From: Bacillota bacterium
GTDB taxonomy: Bacteria > Bacillota > Desulfotomaculia > Desulfotomaculales > Desulfohalotomaculaceae
NCBI GenBank assembly: GCA_009711615.1
Contig: VENI01000005.1
Span: 558,001-622,000, forward strand
DNA: 64,000 nucleotides
Direction of reading: 5' to 3'
Under the pieces are notes generated by a model that was not told the DNA's origin, did not search any database, and was given only the letters and a program-made list of their open reading frames with translations. Made by a program: the position numbers and the translations under genes. Shown here piece by piece: positions 28,545 to 37,248 of the stretch; within the stretch, counting starts at the first letter, position 1; the number at the start of each line of letters is the position of its first letter.

Positions 28545-29418
28545 GGTCTTCACCTTCCTCTAAAACTGACTGCAGGGCAGATACCGCCACTTCCACCTGG
28601 CTGTCATCCGGCTCTCTGGTGGTCAGCTTTTGCAGCCACATACCTGGTGCAATGGCCACTTTACAAAACCAGTTTTGTGTATATTTACTGGAAAGCTTTA
28701 GTAGTTCATAGGATATTCCCGCCACCACCGGTAACAGCAACACCCTAGACAGGATACGTAATATCATGTCCTCGTTATGCCCCAGGGTAGCAAATATGAA
28801 TATACTTACCACCATTACTATAAGCAGAAAACTGGTGCCACACCGAGGATGCAGTGAAGAATATCGCTGTATTCGGGATGGCTCCAGCGGTTCCCCTGCT
28901 TCGTAAGCATTTATCACTTTATGTTCTGCACCGTGGTATTGAAACACCCGTTGAATGTCTTTCATCCGTGAGATGGCCACCACATAAGCAAGGAAAACCC
29001 CGATGCGGATAATGCCTTCGATAATGTTATTCCAAAAGGGGTTTTCTACTTTGGCTGCCGCCCAGTGAGTGGCAGCAGTGGGTAGCACCACAAAAAGCAG
29101 TATAGCCAGCCCAAATGCAAACAGTATGGTAAAAATCATTTCTTTTTTGGTTATTTCTTCGTCTTCGGCTTCTGCCGCTTGGTTGGCTGAGTAGCTTAGT
29201 GCTTCCATACCCATTATTAATGACTCAAACAGAGCTACGACCCCGCGAACGCCGGGCCATTTTAAAAAGGGAAATTTTTCTGTTATTGATTTTAGCTTTT
29301 TGTTATCTATAATGATTGAGTTGTCCGGTTTGCGGACAGCAATGGAACGGGTTTTAGGCCCGCGCATCATTACTCCCTCGATAACTGCCTGGCCTCCATA
29401 TTGAAACCCGCTTTTCAA
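28534..29418 (-). CDS. DUF1385 membrane protein (YqhQ-like)
   Basis: The 294-residue protein starts with the family hallmark [26 protein letters not shown] and has about four to five membrane helices (about 92-110, 125-145, 200-220, 225-245). It carries [13 protein letters not shown] (near 160), [18 protein letters not shown] (near 190), and an acidic C-terminus. The biochemical role is not known to me. In many Firmicutes it is next to prfA or rpmE, as here. It overlaps prfA. Confidence 0.9.
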   Translation of the reverse strand: MKSGFQYGGQAVIEGVMMRGPKTRSIAVRKPDNSIIIDNKKLKSITEKFPFLKWPGVRGVVALFESLIMGMEALSYSANQAAEAEDEEITKKEMIFTILFAFGLAILLFVVLPTAATHWAAAKVENPFWNNIIEGIIRIGVFLAYVVAISRMKDIQRVFQYHGAEHKVINAYEAGEPLEPSRIQRYSSLHPRCGTSFLLIVMVVSIFIFATLGHNEDMILRILSRVLLLPVVAGISYELLKLSSKYTQNWFCKVAIAPGMWLQKLTTREPDDSQVEVAVSALQSVLEEGEDHAR

Positions 29419-29474
29419 GATTATACACCCCTTGTTCAGTCTTGGCTGTTTTTTTGTGTGTCTTCTGTTATAAA

Positions 29475-29504
29475 GAAATAGCAGAGCAACATGCTCTGCT
29501 ACCT
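29475..29504 (-). terminator. Hairpin behind rpmE
   Basis: GTAGCAGAGCA, TGT, TGCTCTGCTAT followed by TTCTTTATAAC on the minus strand. Confidence 0.65.
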
Positions 29505-29513
29505 GTTCATTGT

Positions 29514-29720
29514 TTACTTCTTGTCTAGGCCGTATTTTCTACGGAATTTGTCGGCACGTCCACGGGTATCTAACATGCGCTGTGCCCCGGTGTAGAAAGG
29601 ATGGCATTTTGAACAAACGTCAAGACGCATTTCTTTCTTAGTAGAGCCTGTGGTAAATTCGTTACCACACACGCAGGTTACTTTGACCTCATGGTATTTA
29701 GGATGAATTTTTTCCTTCAC
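29514..29720 (-). CDS. rpmE: 50S ribosomal protein L31, zinc-binding form
   Basis: The 68-residue protein has [28 protein letters not shown] and [29 protein letters not shown]. The CxC and CxxC pairs identify the zinc-binding type of L31, which serves as a zinc store under limitation. The start is GTG at 29720 with GAGGTGA five bases upstream. The frame extends to 29789, but that stretch is hydrophobic and lacks a binding site. Confidence 0.97.
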   Translation of the reverse strand: MKEKIHPKYHEVKVTCVCGNEFTTGSTKKEMRLDVCSKCHPFYTGAQRMLDTRGRADKFRRKYGLDKK

Positions 29721-29842
29721 CGAAATCACCTCTTTATATAAACTAAGTTTAAAGTACATTGATATATAAACACTAAAATATTGTAACATAAACTTTTAAT
29801 GTCTGCAACTGCGGATTTTGTTAAGCGATATGTTATTGCTAT

Positions 29843-29868
29843 GGGCCGGCGTGGAAACCGGCCCCTAC
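29843..29868. repeat. REP-like hairpin
   Basis: GGGCCGG, loop CGTGGAAA, CCGGCCC, CTACGG lies between the radical SAM gene and rpmE. Confidence 0.75.
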
Positions 29869-29892
29869 GGATCTTTGTTACTTAATTGCCAC

Positions 29893-31149
29893 TTAGATAA
29901 TGGTTTTGCTGTAATTTCCTATTTTTACTTTGGGCAGCTCATTACTTAATGTTTTTATGAATGTTGGTATGCCTAATAGTTCTTCTTCCGGATTTTGGGG
30001 TAGTTTGCTTAATAAATAGTCGGGGTCTATGTTTAGATTTCTTATCTGCACCATATCTACTCCGGTTTGCCGGATCAGCTTTATTAATTCTTCTGTTTCG
30101 CTTTCCCGGTCTGTGAGGCCGGGGAATGTGAGCAGATTTAGGGATACATATACTCCCTTTGACTTACACACTTTGATGCTTTCCTTAACGTTATTTAGTG
30201 TGTAGCCTTTGGGTTGATAATAGGCGTTATACACTTGCGGGTTGGCACTGATGATACTTACCCGGATGGAGTTTAAGCCTGCCTCTGCTATTTTCTTAAC
30301 CCCTTCTGTGTATCCGGCGTTGGAGTTGATGTTAATGGTACCTTTTAGGGTTACATCTCTGATGGCTTTCACTGCCGGTACTATTTTCTCTGCCTCCAGT
30401 GAGGGTTCTCCCTCACAGCCCTGACCAAAACTGATTATTCCTTCTGGCGCATTTTCTAAGTGATAAGCCCCCACCTCCACCAGTTCTTGCACTGTGGGGT
30501 GAAAATCTAACCGGTTTTGGGGTGACGGACAACATTCTGCAGGCTGTTTTGATATGCAGCCCAGGCAGTTGGCATTACAAGCAGGAGAGACCGGTAACCC
30601 CCCTTCCCACCGGGTATAAAATATGTTTTGGGCGGTAAAACAATGGTAATCTAAAGAGCACCCAGATAAGTGTTTTAGAATTCTGTTTTCTGGGTGTTTA
30701 TTAATTCTATTATCTATTAGTTGAGGTAAATCTGCCGAGCTATAGTGCTGTGGTTCCCATTTGTGCAGTTCATCTGTTTGTACTGCCGCCACATATAGTT
30801 GGTCCCCTTTAGATACCACCGCCGCATAGCCTAAGAGGGGAAGTAGTTGATCATCATCTTTTCTCTGATAAGCCGGCAGTAGGGTTCTGGTGTAGCCTTG
30901 GGGCAGTGTTGCCCCAACCGCGTAAGCCTGCCCCGGTTGATAGGGATCTTCCCGGATCAGGGCAAATTGGCCGTCGTTGTTTATTGCTATGGGGTGGCCA
31001 CCGGGCACCAACACCAGCCCGGCATTATCCGGTAACGGAGTCAGTTCTTCTTCCATTATTTCCACAAAGCGATTACCTGTTCTGCCCACCGCCTGGAAGT
31101 CGCTATCATAAAACTCTCCGCTTTCGTTGGCGTAAACTAGGTTGTACAT
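29893..31149 (-). CDS. Radical SAM protein of unknown substrate
   Basis: The 418 residues divide into an N-terminal region of about 170 residues without a family I recognise and a radical SAM domain. The [4Fe-4S]/SAM motif is CNANCLGC (CxxxCxxC, near 190), followed by a Cys-rich KQPAECCPSPQ, a SAM-binding FGQGCEGEPSLE near 240, and ININSNAGYTEGVKKIAEAGLNSIRVSI. The first part mentions a gatekeeper-like stretch LVLVPGGHPIAINNDGQ. The gene stands alone behind AAGGAGA at the start. An array of eight perfect TTAGTAG heptamers begins about 30 bases upstream of the start codon and may affect its expression. Confidence 0.82.
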   Translation of the reverse strand: MYNLVYANESGEFYDSDFQAVGRTGNRFVEIMEEELTPLPDNAGLVLVPGGHPIAINNDGQFALIREDPYQPGQAYAVGATLPQGYTRTLLPAYQRKDDDQLLPLLGYAAVVSKGDQLYVAAVQTDELHKWEPQHYSSADLPQLIDNRINKHPENRILKHLSGCSLDYHCFTAQNIFYTRWEGGLPVSPACNANCLGCISKQPAECCPSPQNRLDFHPTVQELVEVGAYHLENAPEGIISFGQGCEGEPSLEAEKIVPAVKAIRDVTLKGTININSNAGYTEGVKKIAEAGLNSIRVSIISANPQVYNAYYQPKGYTLNNVKESIKVCKSKGVYVSLNLLTFPGLTDRESETEELIKLIRQTGVDMVQIRNLNIDPDYLLSKLPQNPEEELLGIPTFIKTLSNELPKVKIGNYSKTII

Positions 31150-31167
31150 TATGTTCTCCTTGTAAAC

Positions 31168-31236
31168 AAGTAGTTAGGAGTTAGTAGTTAGTAGTTAGTA
31201 GTTAGTAGTTAGTAGTTAGTAGTTAGTAGTTAGTAG
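31168..31236. repeat. Perfect heptamer tandem array (TTAGTAG)8
   Basis: Eight exact TTAGTAG units occupy 31181-31236, preceded by imperfect units. The array lies in the leader or promoter of the radical SAM gene. Complement-orientation units follow at 31351-31399, so the 271-bp gap is mostly repeat. Confidence 0.9.
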
Positions 31237-31350
31237 TAAAAAACTTTTTCATTTTACTCCCTGGGTGTTACTACTTCTTTCATATAACGCAATTTACCTG
31301 CAATATGGCTACCAGTTCCAAAATGACCCCAAAGAATTACCCAAGCTTCT

Positions 31351-31399
31351 GAATTCTGACTCCTGTCTCCTGACTACTGATTTAGTCTTCTGACTCCTA
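31351..31399. repeat. Heptamer array, inverted arm
   Basis: Units CTGAATT, CTGACTC, CTGTCTC, CTGACTA and CTGACTC end at the terminator of the LysM-M23 gene. Confidence 0.7.
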
Positions 31400-31430
31400 A
31401 AAAATCTAAGGGCTAAGCCCTTAGATTTTA
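31400..31430 (-). terminator. Terminator overlapping the LysM-M23 stop codon
   Basis: AAAATCTAAGGGCT and AAGCCCTTAGATTTT form a long stem with a T-run. The stop codon (31421-31423) lies inside the stem. Confidence 0.85.
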
Positions 31431-32359
31431 GTAGCCAAGTATAGTTTTTCTGCATCGGTACACAGTGTGGGATCAAAAGGTACTCCTTTGTATTGTACTT
31501 CCCAGTGCAGGTGGGGGCCGAATGATCGGCCTGTGTTACCCACTGTTGCTATCACCGTTCCTGGGTATACTTTCTGCCCGGTTCTTGCAAACAAAGTAGT
31601 GCAGTGGGCATAAAGTGAGTGTGTATCTTCACCGTGGTCAATGATAATGGTATTACCATAAGTACCGTAGTATCCAGAGTAGATCACTACACCGCTATGG
31701 GGGGCTTTAACAGCTGCCCCATGGGGGGCGGCAATATCTATACCGTGGTGTGGTCGGCCTTCTTTACGAATGCCAAAGCCGTCTGATATTCTGCCACTTA
31801 TTGGCCAGTTCATAGCCATTACCGGCAAGCCTTCACCTGTTGTTGCCGCTGCTAACTGCACAGTCTGTTGCCCAGATGGTATGGTTAGGGTTTGTCCCAC
31901 TTTTACGTAATTGGGATTTTTAATATTGTTTTCTTTTAACAACTGACTGACAGTAACTTGGTACTGACGACAGATGTTATATAGGTTATCCCCATGTTTT
32001 ATAGTATATTTGGCACCACTCTTACTGCCAGATGCCACCGGCAAGTCTAAATCTTGACCGATGTGTAAGATACTGTTTCTATTTAGCCCATTAATGGCAG
32101 CCAATTTTTCTACTGTTGTACTGTACTTACGGGCCAGTTCCCAAAGGGTATCGCCAGCTTTTACCCGGTAGACACTCATTCCAGTCTGTGCCGATTCTGT
32201 GACTGCACGATGGCTTTGATAGTCTAGGGGAGTTACACTATAAGGCTTATTGTTTATAACCATTTCATCCCAGCGTGCCTGTGCTGGTAATGCAAACATT
32301 GAGCTGGCCAATGTTATGCAAGTCAGGGTGCTGGCAATCATCTTCAGTTTAATTTTCAT
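31421..32359 (-). CDS. Exported LysM-M23 peptidoglycan hydrolase
   Basis: A 312-residue wall-associated endopeptidase. It has a signal peptide (1-28, ending LPAQA), two LysM domains (about 64-108, YRVKAGDTLWELARKYSTTV, and 119-163, YTIKHGDNLYNICRQYQVTV), and an M23 metallopeptidase domain (about 183-300). The zinc ligands are intact: GRPHHGIDIAAPHG (His and Asp) and HLHWEVQ (HxH). It should cleave peptide cross-links. In contrast to SpoIIQ in this window it is catalytically complete. Confidence 0.93.
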   Translation of the reverse strand: MKIKLKMIASTLTCITLASSMFALPAQARWDEMVINNKPYSVTPLDYQSHRAVTESAQTGMSVYRVKAGDTLWELARKYSTTVEKLAAINGLNRNSILHIGQDLDLPVASGSKSGAKYTIKHGDNLYNICRQYQVTVSQLLKENNIKNPNYVKVGQTLTIPSGQQTVQLAAATTGEGLPVMAMNWPISGRISDGFGIRKEGRPHHGIDIAAPHGAAVKAPHSGVVIYSGYYGTYGNTIIIDHGEDTHSLYAHCTTLFARTGQKVYPGTVIATVGNTGRSFGPHLHWEVQYKGVPFDPTLCTDAEKLYLATKI

Positions 32360-32439
32360 TTTATTTCACCTCAAAAATGACATATATTCTTTATTAGTAT
32401 TGCCATCTTTAAGGTGAATTATTCATTTAGAGTAATAAA

Positions 32440-33783
32440 CTACCCTTCGCCGTTGGAACCGTTGGCTTTTCTACCGTTGGTTCTGCTTACTCTGCTGGGC
32501 GGGGTGTTGGGCACTACTGAGCGGGCTTTCTTGCGTTGCTGTAGCATGGAAGTTATCATTTCTTGGTTGGTTTTGTTGTTTTTAATGCGATCTAAGAAAC
32601 TTTCCAGTGCTTCCCATGAGGCAGTATTGCTGAATGCTCTACGGAAGCCCCATACCCATTCCAGTTCTGCCTTACTTAACAGTGCTTCTTCACGCCTGGT
32701 GCCGGATTTAACAACATCTATGGCAGGGAACAGACGACGTTCAGAAATTTTGCGGTCTAAAATTAGTTCCATGTTACCGGTACCTTTAAATTCTTCGAAA
32801 ATGACTTCATCCATGCGGCTACCGGTATCTATTAACGCAGTGGCCAGTATGGTTAAACTGCCACCTTCTTCTACGTTTCGGGCTGCCCCAAAGAAACGTT
32901 TAGGACGGTGTAATGATGCCGGGTCAACACCGCCGGACAGGGTTCTGCCACTGGGGGGTACCACCAGGTTGTGAGCCCTGGCCAGCCTTGTAATACTATC
33001 CATTAGTATTACCACATCGCGCTTGTGCTCCACAAGGCGCTTGGCCCTTTCCAGCACCATGTCAGCCACTTTAACATGGTTTTCCGGTGGTTCGTCGAAG
33101 GTGGAAGCTACCACTTCGCCCTTTACTGAGCGTTCTATATCTGTAACTTCTTCAGGCCGCTCGTCTATCAGCAGCACCATTAGTTCAATTTCCGGATGGT
33201 TTAGGGTAATGCTGTTGGCAATTTGCTTAAGCAGGTATGTTTTTCCCGCTTTTGGAGGGGAAACAATGAGACCGCGCTGTCCTTTGCCCACCGGGGACAC
33301 CAGATCTATTATCCGGGTGCTCTTTTGTCCTGACTTTATTTCCAGGTTGATCCTCTGTTCAGGGTATAATGGGGTTAAACCGTCAAAGTGAAGTCTTTCC
33401 GGGGAAGCAGCGGGGGATTCACCATTAACCTTTTCCACACGCAGCAGGGCAAAATATCTTTCACTATCTTTGGGCCTTCGTACCTGTCCGGCCACTCTAT
33501 CCCCGGTACGCAGATCGAATTTTCTTATTTGTGATGCCGATACATAGATATCGTCATTACTGGGGTGGTATTTAAAGGGCCTTAAAAACCCATAGCCATC
33601 GGGAAGCCTTTCCAGTACCCCTTCGGCCTTTATAATACCTTCTTTTTGAATCTTTGCTTTTTCAATTTCAAATACTAACTCTTTTTTGCGAAATTTGTAA
33701 TAACCGGGAATTTCCATACCACGGGCGATTTTATACAACTCTACCATGGTTTTATTTTCCAGGTTATTGATATTTACATCCAA
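32440..33783 (-). CDS. rho: Transcription termination factor Rho
   Basis: Rho is a hexameric RNA helicase that ends transcription at sites without strong hairpins. The 447 residues carry an N-terminal helical domain, the RNA-binding cold-shock-like fold ([32 protein letters not shown], about 55-86), Walker [16 protein letters not shown] near 180, Walker [16 protein letters not shown] near 265, and the Q/R loops near 280-300. Its presence matters here because many gene ends lack canonical terminators. A perfect 11-bp hairpin lies about 100 bases upstream of its start. Confidence 0.97.
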   Translation of the reverse strand: MDVNINNLENKTMVELYKIARGMEIPGYYKFRKKELVFEIEKAKIQKEGIIKAEGVLERLPDGYGFLRPFKYHPSNDDIYVSASQIRKFDLRTGDRVAGQVRRPKDSERYFALLRVEKVNGESPAASPERLHFDGLTPLYPEQRINLEIKSGQKSTRIIDLVSPVGKGQRGLIVSPPKAGKTYLLKQIANSITLNHPEIELMVLLIDERPEEVTDIERSVKGEVVASTFDEPPENHVKVADMVLERAKRLVEHKRDVVILMDSITRLARAHNLVVPPSGRTLSGGVDPASLHRPKRFFGAARNVEEGGSLTILATALIDTGSRMDEVIFEEFKGTGNMELILDRKISERRLFPAIDVVKSGTRREEALLSKAELEWVWGFRRAFSNTASWEALESFLDRIKNNKTNQEMITSMLQQRKKARSVVPNTPPSRVSRTNGRKANGSNGEG

Positions 33784-33882
33784 CTGATTAATCCTCCTAC
33801 TTTTTTTAATTATATTCAGTTTTTAAATTACATAAATGTGAAACATCTCGATTAACCAAGGGGTGGAAAAAACGTGTAGTGG

Positions 33883-33907
33883 GTGGCGCAATAGGGTATT
33901 GCGCCAC
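33883..33907. repeat. Hairpin in the rho leader region
   Basis: GTGGCGCAATA, GGG, TATTGCGCCAC is an 11-bp perfect stem without a T-run in the 301-bp gap between rho and fsa. It may be a regulatory or repeat hairpin. The rest of the gap holds AT-rich sequence and heptamer arrays. Confidence 0.5.
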
Positions 33908-33984
33908 ATGGGAGTTGTTAAAAAATTATGTAATATACAACTTTTAAGATAATATACTTATCATCTGTATTCTGTCAAGTATTT

Positions 33985-34085
33985 TTAGGAGTTAGTAGTT
34001 AGTAGTTAGGAGTTAGTAATCAGAATTAAATTTTGCGTCAGCTTGGTTTCTCTCCTGACTCCTATCTCCTATCTCCTCACTCCTG
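33985..34085. repeat. Opposed heptamer arrays behind fsa
   Basis: Direct units 33985-34025 and complement units 34051-34085 abut the fsa stop codon (34086). The loop between them is about 25 bases. Confidence 0.8.
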
Positions 34086-34733
34086 TTATTTATTCGGTAC
34101 CTTTTCCCAGTCAGAGAGGAATTTTTCAATACCAATGTCGGTTAGGGGGTGTTTCACCATTTGCTTTAATACTTTGGGTGGAATAGTGGCAATGTGTGCA
34201 CCGGCTTTGGCAGATTCCAGCACATGCATAGGGTGACGAATGCTGGCGGAGATAACTTGGGTGTTTAAATCGTAGTTATCAAAAATATCGATGATGTCGT
34301 ATATTACTTCCATGCCATCGTGGCCAGTGTCATCTATTCTGCCTACAAAGGGGCTTACGTATGTTGCACCAGCTAGTGCCGCTAACAATGCCTGGTTGGC
34401 TGAGAAAACCAGAGTGACATTTGTCTTTATGCCTTCTTGGGCACAGGCCTTGGTTACTTTTAAACCATTGGCAGTCATGGGTAGTTTAATTACAATGTTG
34501 GGGTGAATTTTGGCTAATTCTTTAGCTTCAGCCAACATTTTATCTGCATCCATGCTGACTGCTTCGGCACTTATAGGGCCATCTACTATGTTGGTTATTT
34601 CCTTAACCACTTGAGTAAAGTCCCGGCCCTCTTTAGCAATTAGTGAAGGGTTGGTGGTAACCCCGGAAATCACGCCTAATTCATAGGCTTCACGAATTTC
34701 ATCTACATTTGCGGTATCAATAAAAAGTTGCAC
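34086..34733 (-). CDS. fsa: Transaldolase-like protein (fructose-6-phosphate aldolase family)
   Basis: The 215-residue enzyme belongs to the short TalC/FSA class. The Schiff-base Lys is in [13 protein letters not shown] near residue 83. Other motifs are [32 protein letters not shown] at the N-terminus, [32 protein letters not shown], and ASIRHPMHV. It acts in transaldolase or aldol reactions of the pentose phosphate pathway. Next to fba, as in Bacillus subtilis. Confidence 0.93.
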   Translation of the reverse strand: MQLFIDTANVDEIREAYELGVISGVTTNPSLIAKEGRDFTQVVKEITNIVDGPISAEAVSMDADKMLAEAKELAKIHPNIVIKLPMTANGLKVTKACAQEGIKTNVTLVFSANQALLAALAGATYVSPFVGRIDDTGHDGMEVIYDIIDIFDNYDLNTQVISASIRHPMHVLESAKAGAHIATIPPKVLKQMVKHPLTDIGIEKFLSDWEKVPNK

Positions 34734-34816
34734 TTTTATTTAGGCCTCCTCTAATTCAAAAACATTTTGTTAGGAGTTAATGTTCATTCTTATTAATTAT
34801 TTATTTGTACCATGCA

Positions 34817-34905
34817 GGAATTCAGAAGTCAGTAGTCAGAATTCAGAAGTTACCTTTATTCTTTATTCTTTCTCCTGACTACTATCTCCTAACTCCTCAC
34901 TCCTG
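34817..34905. repeat. Opposed heptamer arrays between fsa and fba
   Basis: Direct units 34817-34851 and complement units 34871-34905 lie just behind the fba stop codon (34911). Confidence 0.8.
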
Positions 34906-34910
34906 CTTTT

Positions 34911-35774
34911 TCACGCTTTCCCGTTGGCTCCGAAGATTCTAATTTTTTCTCTTATTACTTCTGTGGCTGCTTCTCTGGCTGGGCCCAGTACTTTTCTGGG
35001 GTCTATTTGTTTTGCATCTTCGTTTATTACTTTACGCATTGCGTTAGTGAAGGCTTCTCTGATATTGGTGTCGATGTTCACCTTACTTACACCTAGACTG
35101 ATTGCTTTTTTTATGGCTTCGTCTGGTACACCAGATGAGCCATGGAGCACTATTGGCACATTGACAATAGCTTTAATTTTCTCCAGCCGTTCAAAATCTA
35201 GTTTTGGTTCTCCCTTATACTGACCGTGGGCGGTACCGATGGCCACTGCCAGGGCATCTACGTTGGTACGGTCTACAAATTCTTTTGCTTCTTTGGGTTC
35301 AGTAAGCATTGCATCCCGCTCGTCCACAGTAATATCGTCCTCTGTACCACCTATTTTGCCCAGTTCGGCCTCTACTGAAACACCTACTGGTCTGGCCACT
35401 GCCAGCACTCGGTTGGTTTCTGCTATGTTTTCGTCTAACGTCAGCTTGGAACCGTCAAACATTACTGAACTAAATCCAGACCGAATGCACTGCATGCACT
35501 GTTCAAAGCTAGTACCGTGGTCCAGGTGTAAAGCTATTGGCACACTGGATTTTTCAGCAGCCAATTTGGCCATTCCGGTTATCCAGTCTAGCCCGGCATA
35601 TTTTATTGCTCCTTGGCTTGCTTGAATAATTACCGGGGCGTTTTCTGCCTCTGCTGCAGCAATAATGGCCTGTACAATTTCCATGTTGTTGCAGTTGAAT
35701 GCTCCCACTGCATATTTACCCTGTTCTGCTTTTTGCAGAAGTTCAGTTACAGTTACTAAGGACATATGTATCAC
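34911..35774 (-). CDS. fba: Class II fructose-1,6-bisphosphate aldolase
   Basis: A zinc aldolase of glycolysis and gluconeogenesis. The 287 residues contain AVGAFNCNNMEIVQAII, the zinc ligands HLDHGTSFEQC near 84 and GTAHGQYKGEPKLDF near 180, and the phosphate-binding LHGSSGVPDEAI near 210. Length and motifs are those of the Firmicute FbaA. A second ATG three codons in (SL after MIHM) is a possible start. Spo0F-fba-fsa order is conserved. Confidence 0.96.
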   Translation of the reverse strand: MIHMSLVTVTELLQKAEQGKYAVGAFNCNNMEIVQAIIAAAEAENAPVIIQASQGAIKYAGLDWITGMAKLAAEKSSVPIALHLDHGTSFEQCMQCIRSGFSSVMFDGSKLTLDENIAETNRVLAVARPVGVSVEAELGKIGGTEDDITVDERDAMLTEPKEAKEFVDRTNVDALAVAIGTAHGQYKGEPKLDFERLEKIKAIVNVPIVLHGSSGVPDEAIKKAISLGVSKVNIDTNIREAFTNAMRKVINEDAKQIDPRKVLGPAREAATEVIREKIRIFGANGKA

Positions 35775-35851
35775 ACACCTTTCTGGTAATGGAGTTTGAG
35801 TTTATCGTGTTGCTTATAAACTCTCTATTTACTAATAATACTACTTTATTA

Positions 35852-35925
35852 AGGAAGTCAGGAGTCAGAATTCAGAATACTGGAAGTAGTCATTCTGGCT
35901 CCTAGCTCCTAACTTCTGACTCCTA
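35852..35925. repeat. Opposed heptamer arrays upstream of fba
   Basis: Direct units 35852-35880 and complement units 35891-35925 are only ten bases apart and could form a near-continuous hairpin. Confidence 0.75.
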
Positions 35926-35958
35926 AATAAAAAGCCCGGACCGCTTATGTCCGAGCTT
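35925..35958 (-). terminator. Terminator behind the zinc-ribbon gene
   Basis: AAGCTCGGAC, loop ATAAGCG, GTCCGGGCTT followed by TTTAT on the minus strand. Confidence 0.8.
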
Positions 35959-36012
35959 ATGATAATCTGCGGTCACCTTCATTATGACCCGTTAATTTAA
36001 TGTTTATGTGAG

Positions 36013-36702
36013 TTAACGTTTATTATGCTTAGGTCTGGTTTTTTTTCCTTTTTGTTTAGTAATGCTATTAGAAAAGCTATCAAGAAACTCAAAGCCGTGT
36101 CTGGTTAGCTCAATGCATTCCACCTGTTCTATTACTTTTAAATCTTCTTCTGTCTCTGCATAAATAATGTTTACACTGTCGCATTCGTTGCAGTGTAACT
36201 CTAAACGATCAGGGAAAATATCCACTTCTACGGAGTCGTTGCCACACTGACAATAGAGGGCATTTGTCTCAGCCATTTCGTGTACATGATGTATTGCCTG
36301 ATACATTACATCGGTGTTTATAAAATAGTCTTCACCCTCGAACTGTTCCACCAGTGTTTTTAAGTCATAGTCGTAGCTTTGGGCCACTTCCTTAACTATA
36401 TCTTCCGGACCGATATGCCCCAGCTCTATGCCGGTTTCTTGGCAATAAAGGTTAATTAATTCTTGGGACCACATCCTGGCTCCGGATATCTGCCGCTGGT
36501 GATTTGTTTCACAGATAACGCAGGGCAGTTGCAACCAATAACTATTTTTCTTCTTACGAGCCAACAGCAGTGGGGCACCACAGGTACAGGTTATTTCCAG
36601 CACCCGTTGGCCGGAAAAAGAGAAAAGCGATAATTTATGAAATTCCAGCTTGCCACATTCCGGGCAGCGCATTGCTAGCACGGTGCTGGTGCTAATAAGC
36701 AT
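36013..36702 (-). CDS. Unknown protein with multiple zinc ribbons (CpXC-like)
   Basis: The 229 residues carry several Cys pairs: CPECGK (about 14-19) with CTCG (about 39-42), CVIC (about 61-64), CQCG (about 152-155) and CNEC (about 174-177). The first part resembles CpXC-type domains of unknown function. The C-terminal half forms a second two-knuckle zinc ribbon, followed by a basic tail KQKGKKTRPKHNKR. It may bind nucleic acid or act as a protein interaction module, but I have no defined function. It sits between spo0F and fba, which are neighbours in Bacillus subtilis, with its own terminator. Confidence 0.7.
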   Translation of the reverse strand: MLISTSTVLAMRCPECGKLEFHKLSLFSFSGQRVLEITCTCGAPLLLARKKKNSYWLQLPCVICETNHQRQISGARMWSQELINLYCQETGIELGHIGPEDIVKEVAQSYDYDLKTLVEQFEGEDYFINTDVMYQAIHHVHEMAETNALYCQCGNDSVEVDIFPDRLELHCNECDSVNIIYAETEEDLKVIEQVECIELTRHGFEFLDSFSNSITKQKGKKTRPKHNKR

Positions 36703-36780
36703 GTAAAAACCTCCTGTTAAGATCTCTGATTACTTGGTGTATTCGCCAACTATAAATAAAATCCTTTTTTTGTGTATGCA

Positions 36781-37176
36781 TTACAAACTGCAAATGTGAT
36801 TAGAATCTTTTGCCTTAAGCAGCAATTCTTTAACCATCATTTTTATTTCTTCCAGATCAAAGGGCTTATTTATGTAATGAACCTGCTCCAAACCCTTGGT
36901 TTTGTTAATGATATCAAATTCATCAAAGCCGCTCATCAGTATAACAGGAACCGTGATATTCAACTCCCTAATTAGATGCAGTGTTTCTACCCCACTTAAA
37001 TCAGGCATTTTCATGTCCAGTAAAATTATCGATGGTTGAAACTGCTTTACTTTTTTGATCGCTTGATTACCGTTTTCGGCCAGTTCCACTTGATACTCTT
37101 CTGAAAATGTTTCTTTTAGCAAAATCCTAATTCCCATTTGATCGTCAACTATTAATATTTTATGTTGTTTAGGCAA
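36781..37176 (-). CDS. spo0F: Spo0F-like single-domain response regulator
   Basis: The 131-residue receiver domain has the acidic pair DD in ILIVDDQMGI, the phospho-acceptor Asp in IILLDMKMPDLSG near 54, the Ser of VILMSGF and the Lys of INKPFDLEE. There is no output domain. Spo0F relays phosphate from sensor kinases to Spo0B/Spo0A in sporulation initiation. The pyrG-spo0F-fba neighbourhood supports the name. Some clostridia phosphorylate Spo0A directly, so a different partner is possible. Confidence 0.85.
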   Translation of the reverse strand: MPKQHKILIVDDQMGIRILLKETFSEEYQVELAENGNQAIKKVKQFQPSIILLDMKMPDLSGVETLHLIRELNITVPVILMSGFDEFDIINKTKGLEQVHYINKPFDLEEIKMMVKELLLKAKDSNHICSL

Positions 37177-37248
37177 TTTAATGGCACCTCCAAAAACTTA
37201 ACCATTAAATGGTTTCGTTATGAGGGTTAAAAAACCTTCTCTTAATTT

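Noticed and set aside
31181..31236. CRISPR array
   Set aside because: The heptamer units are adjacent without spacers, and no cas genes are present. No other regular repeat-spacer pattern was seen.
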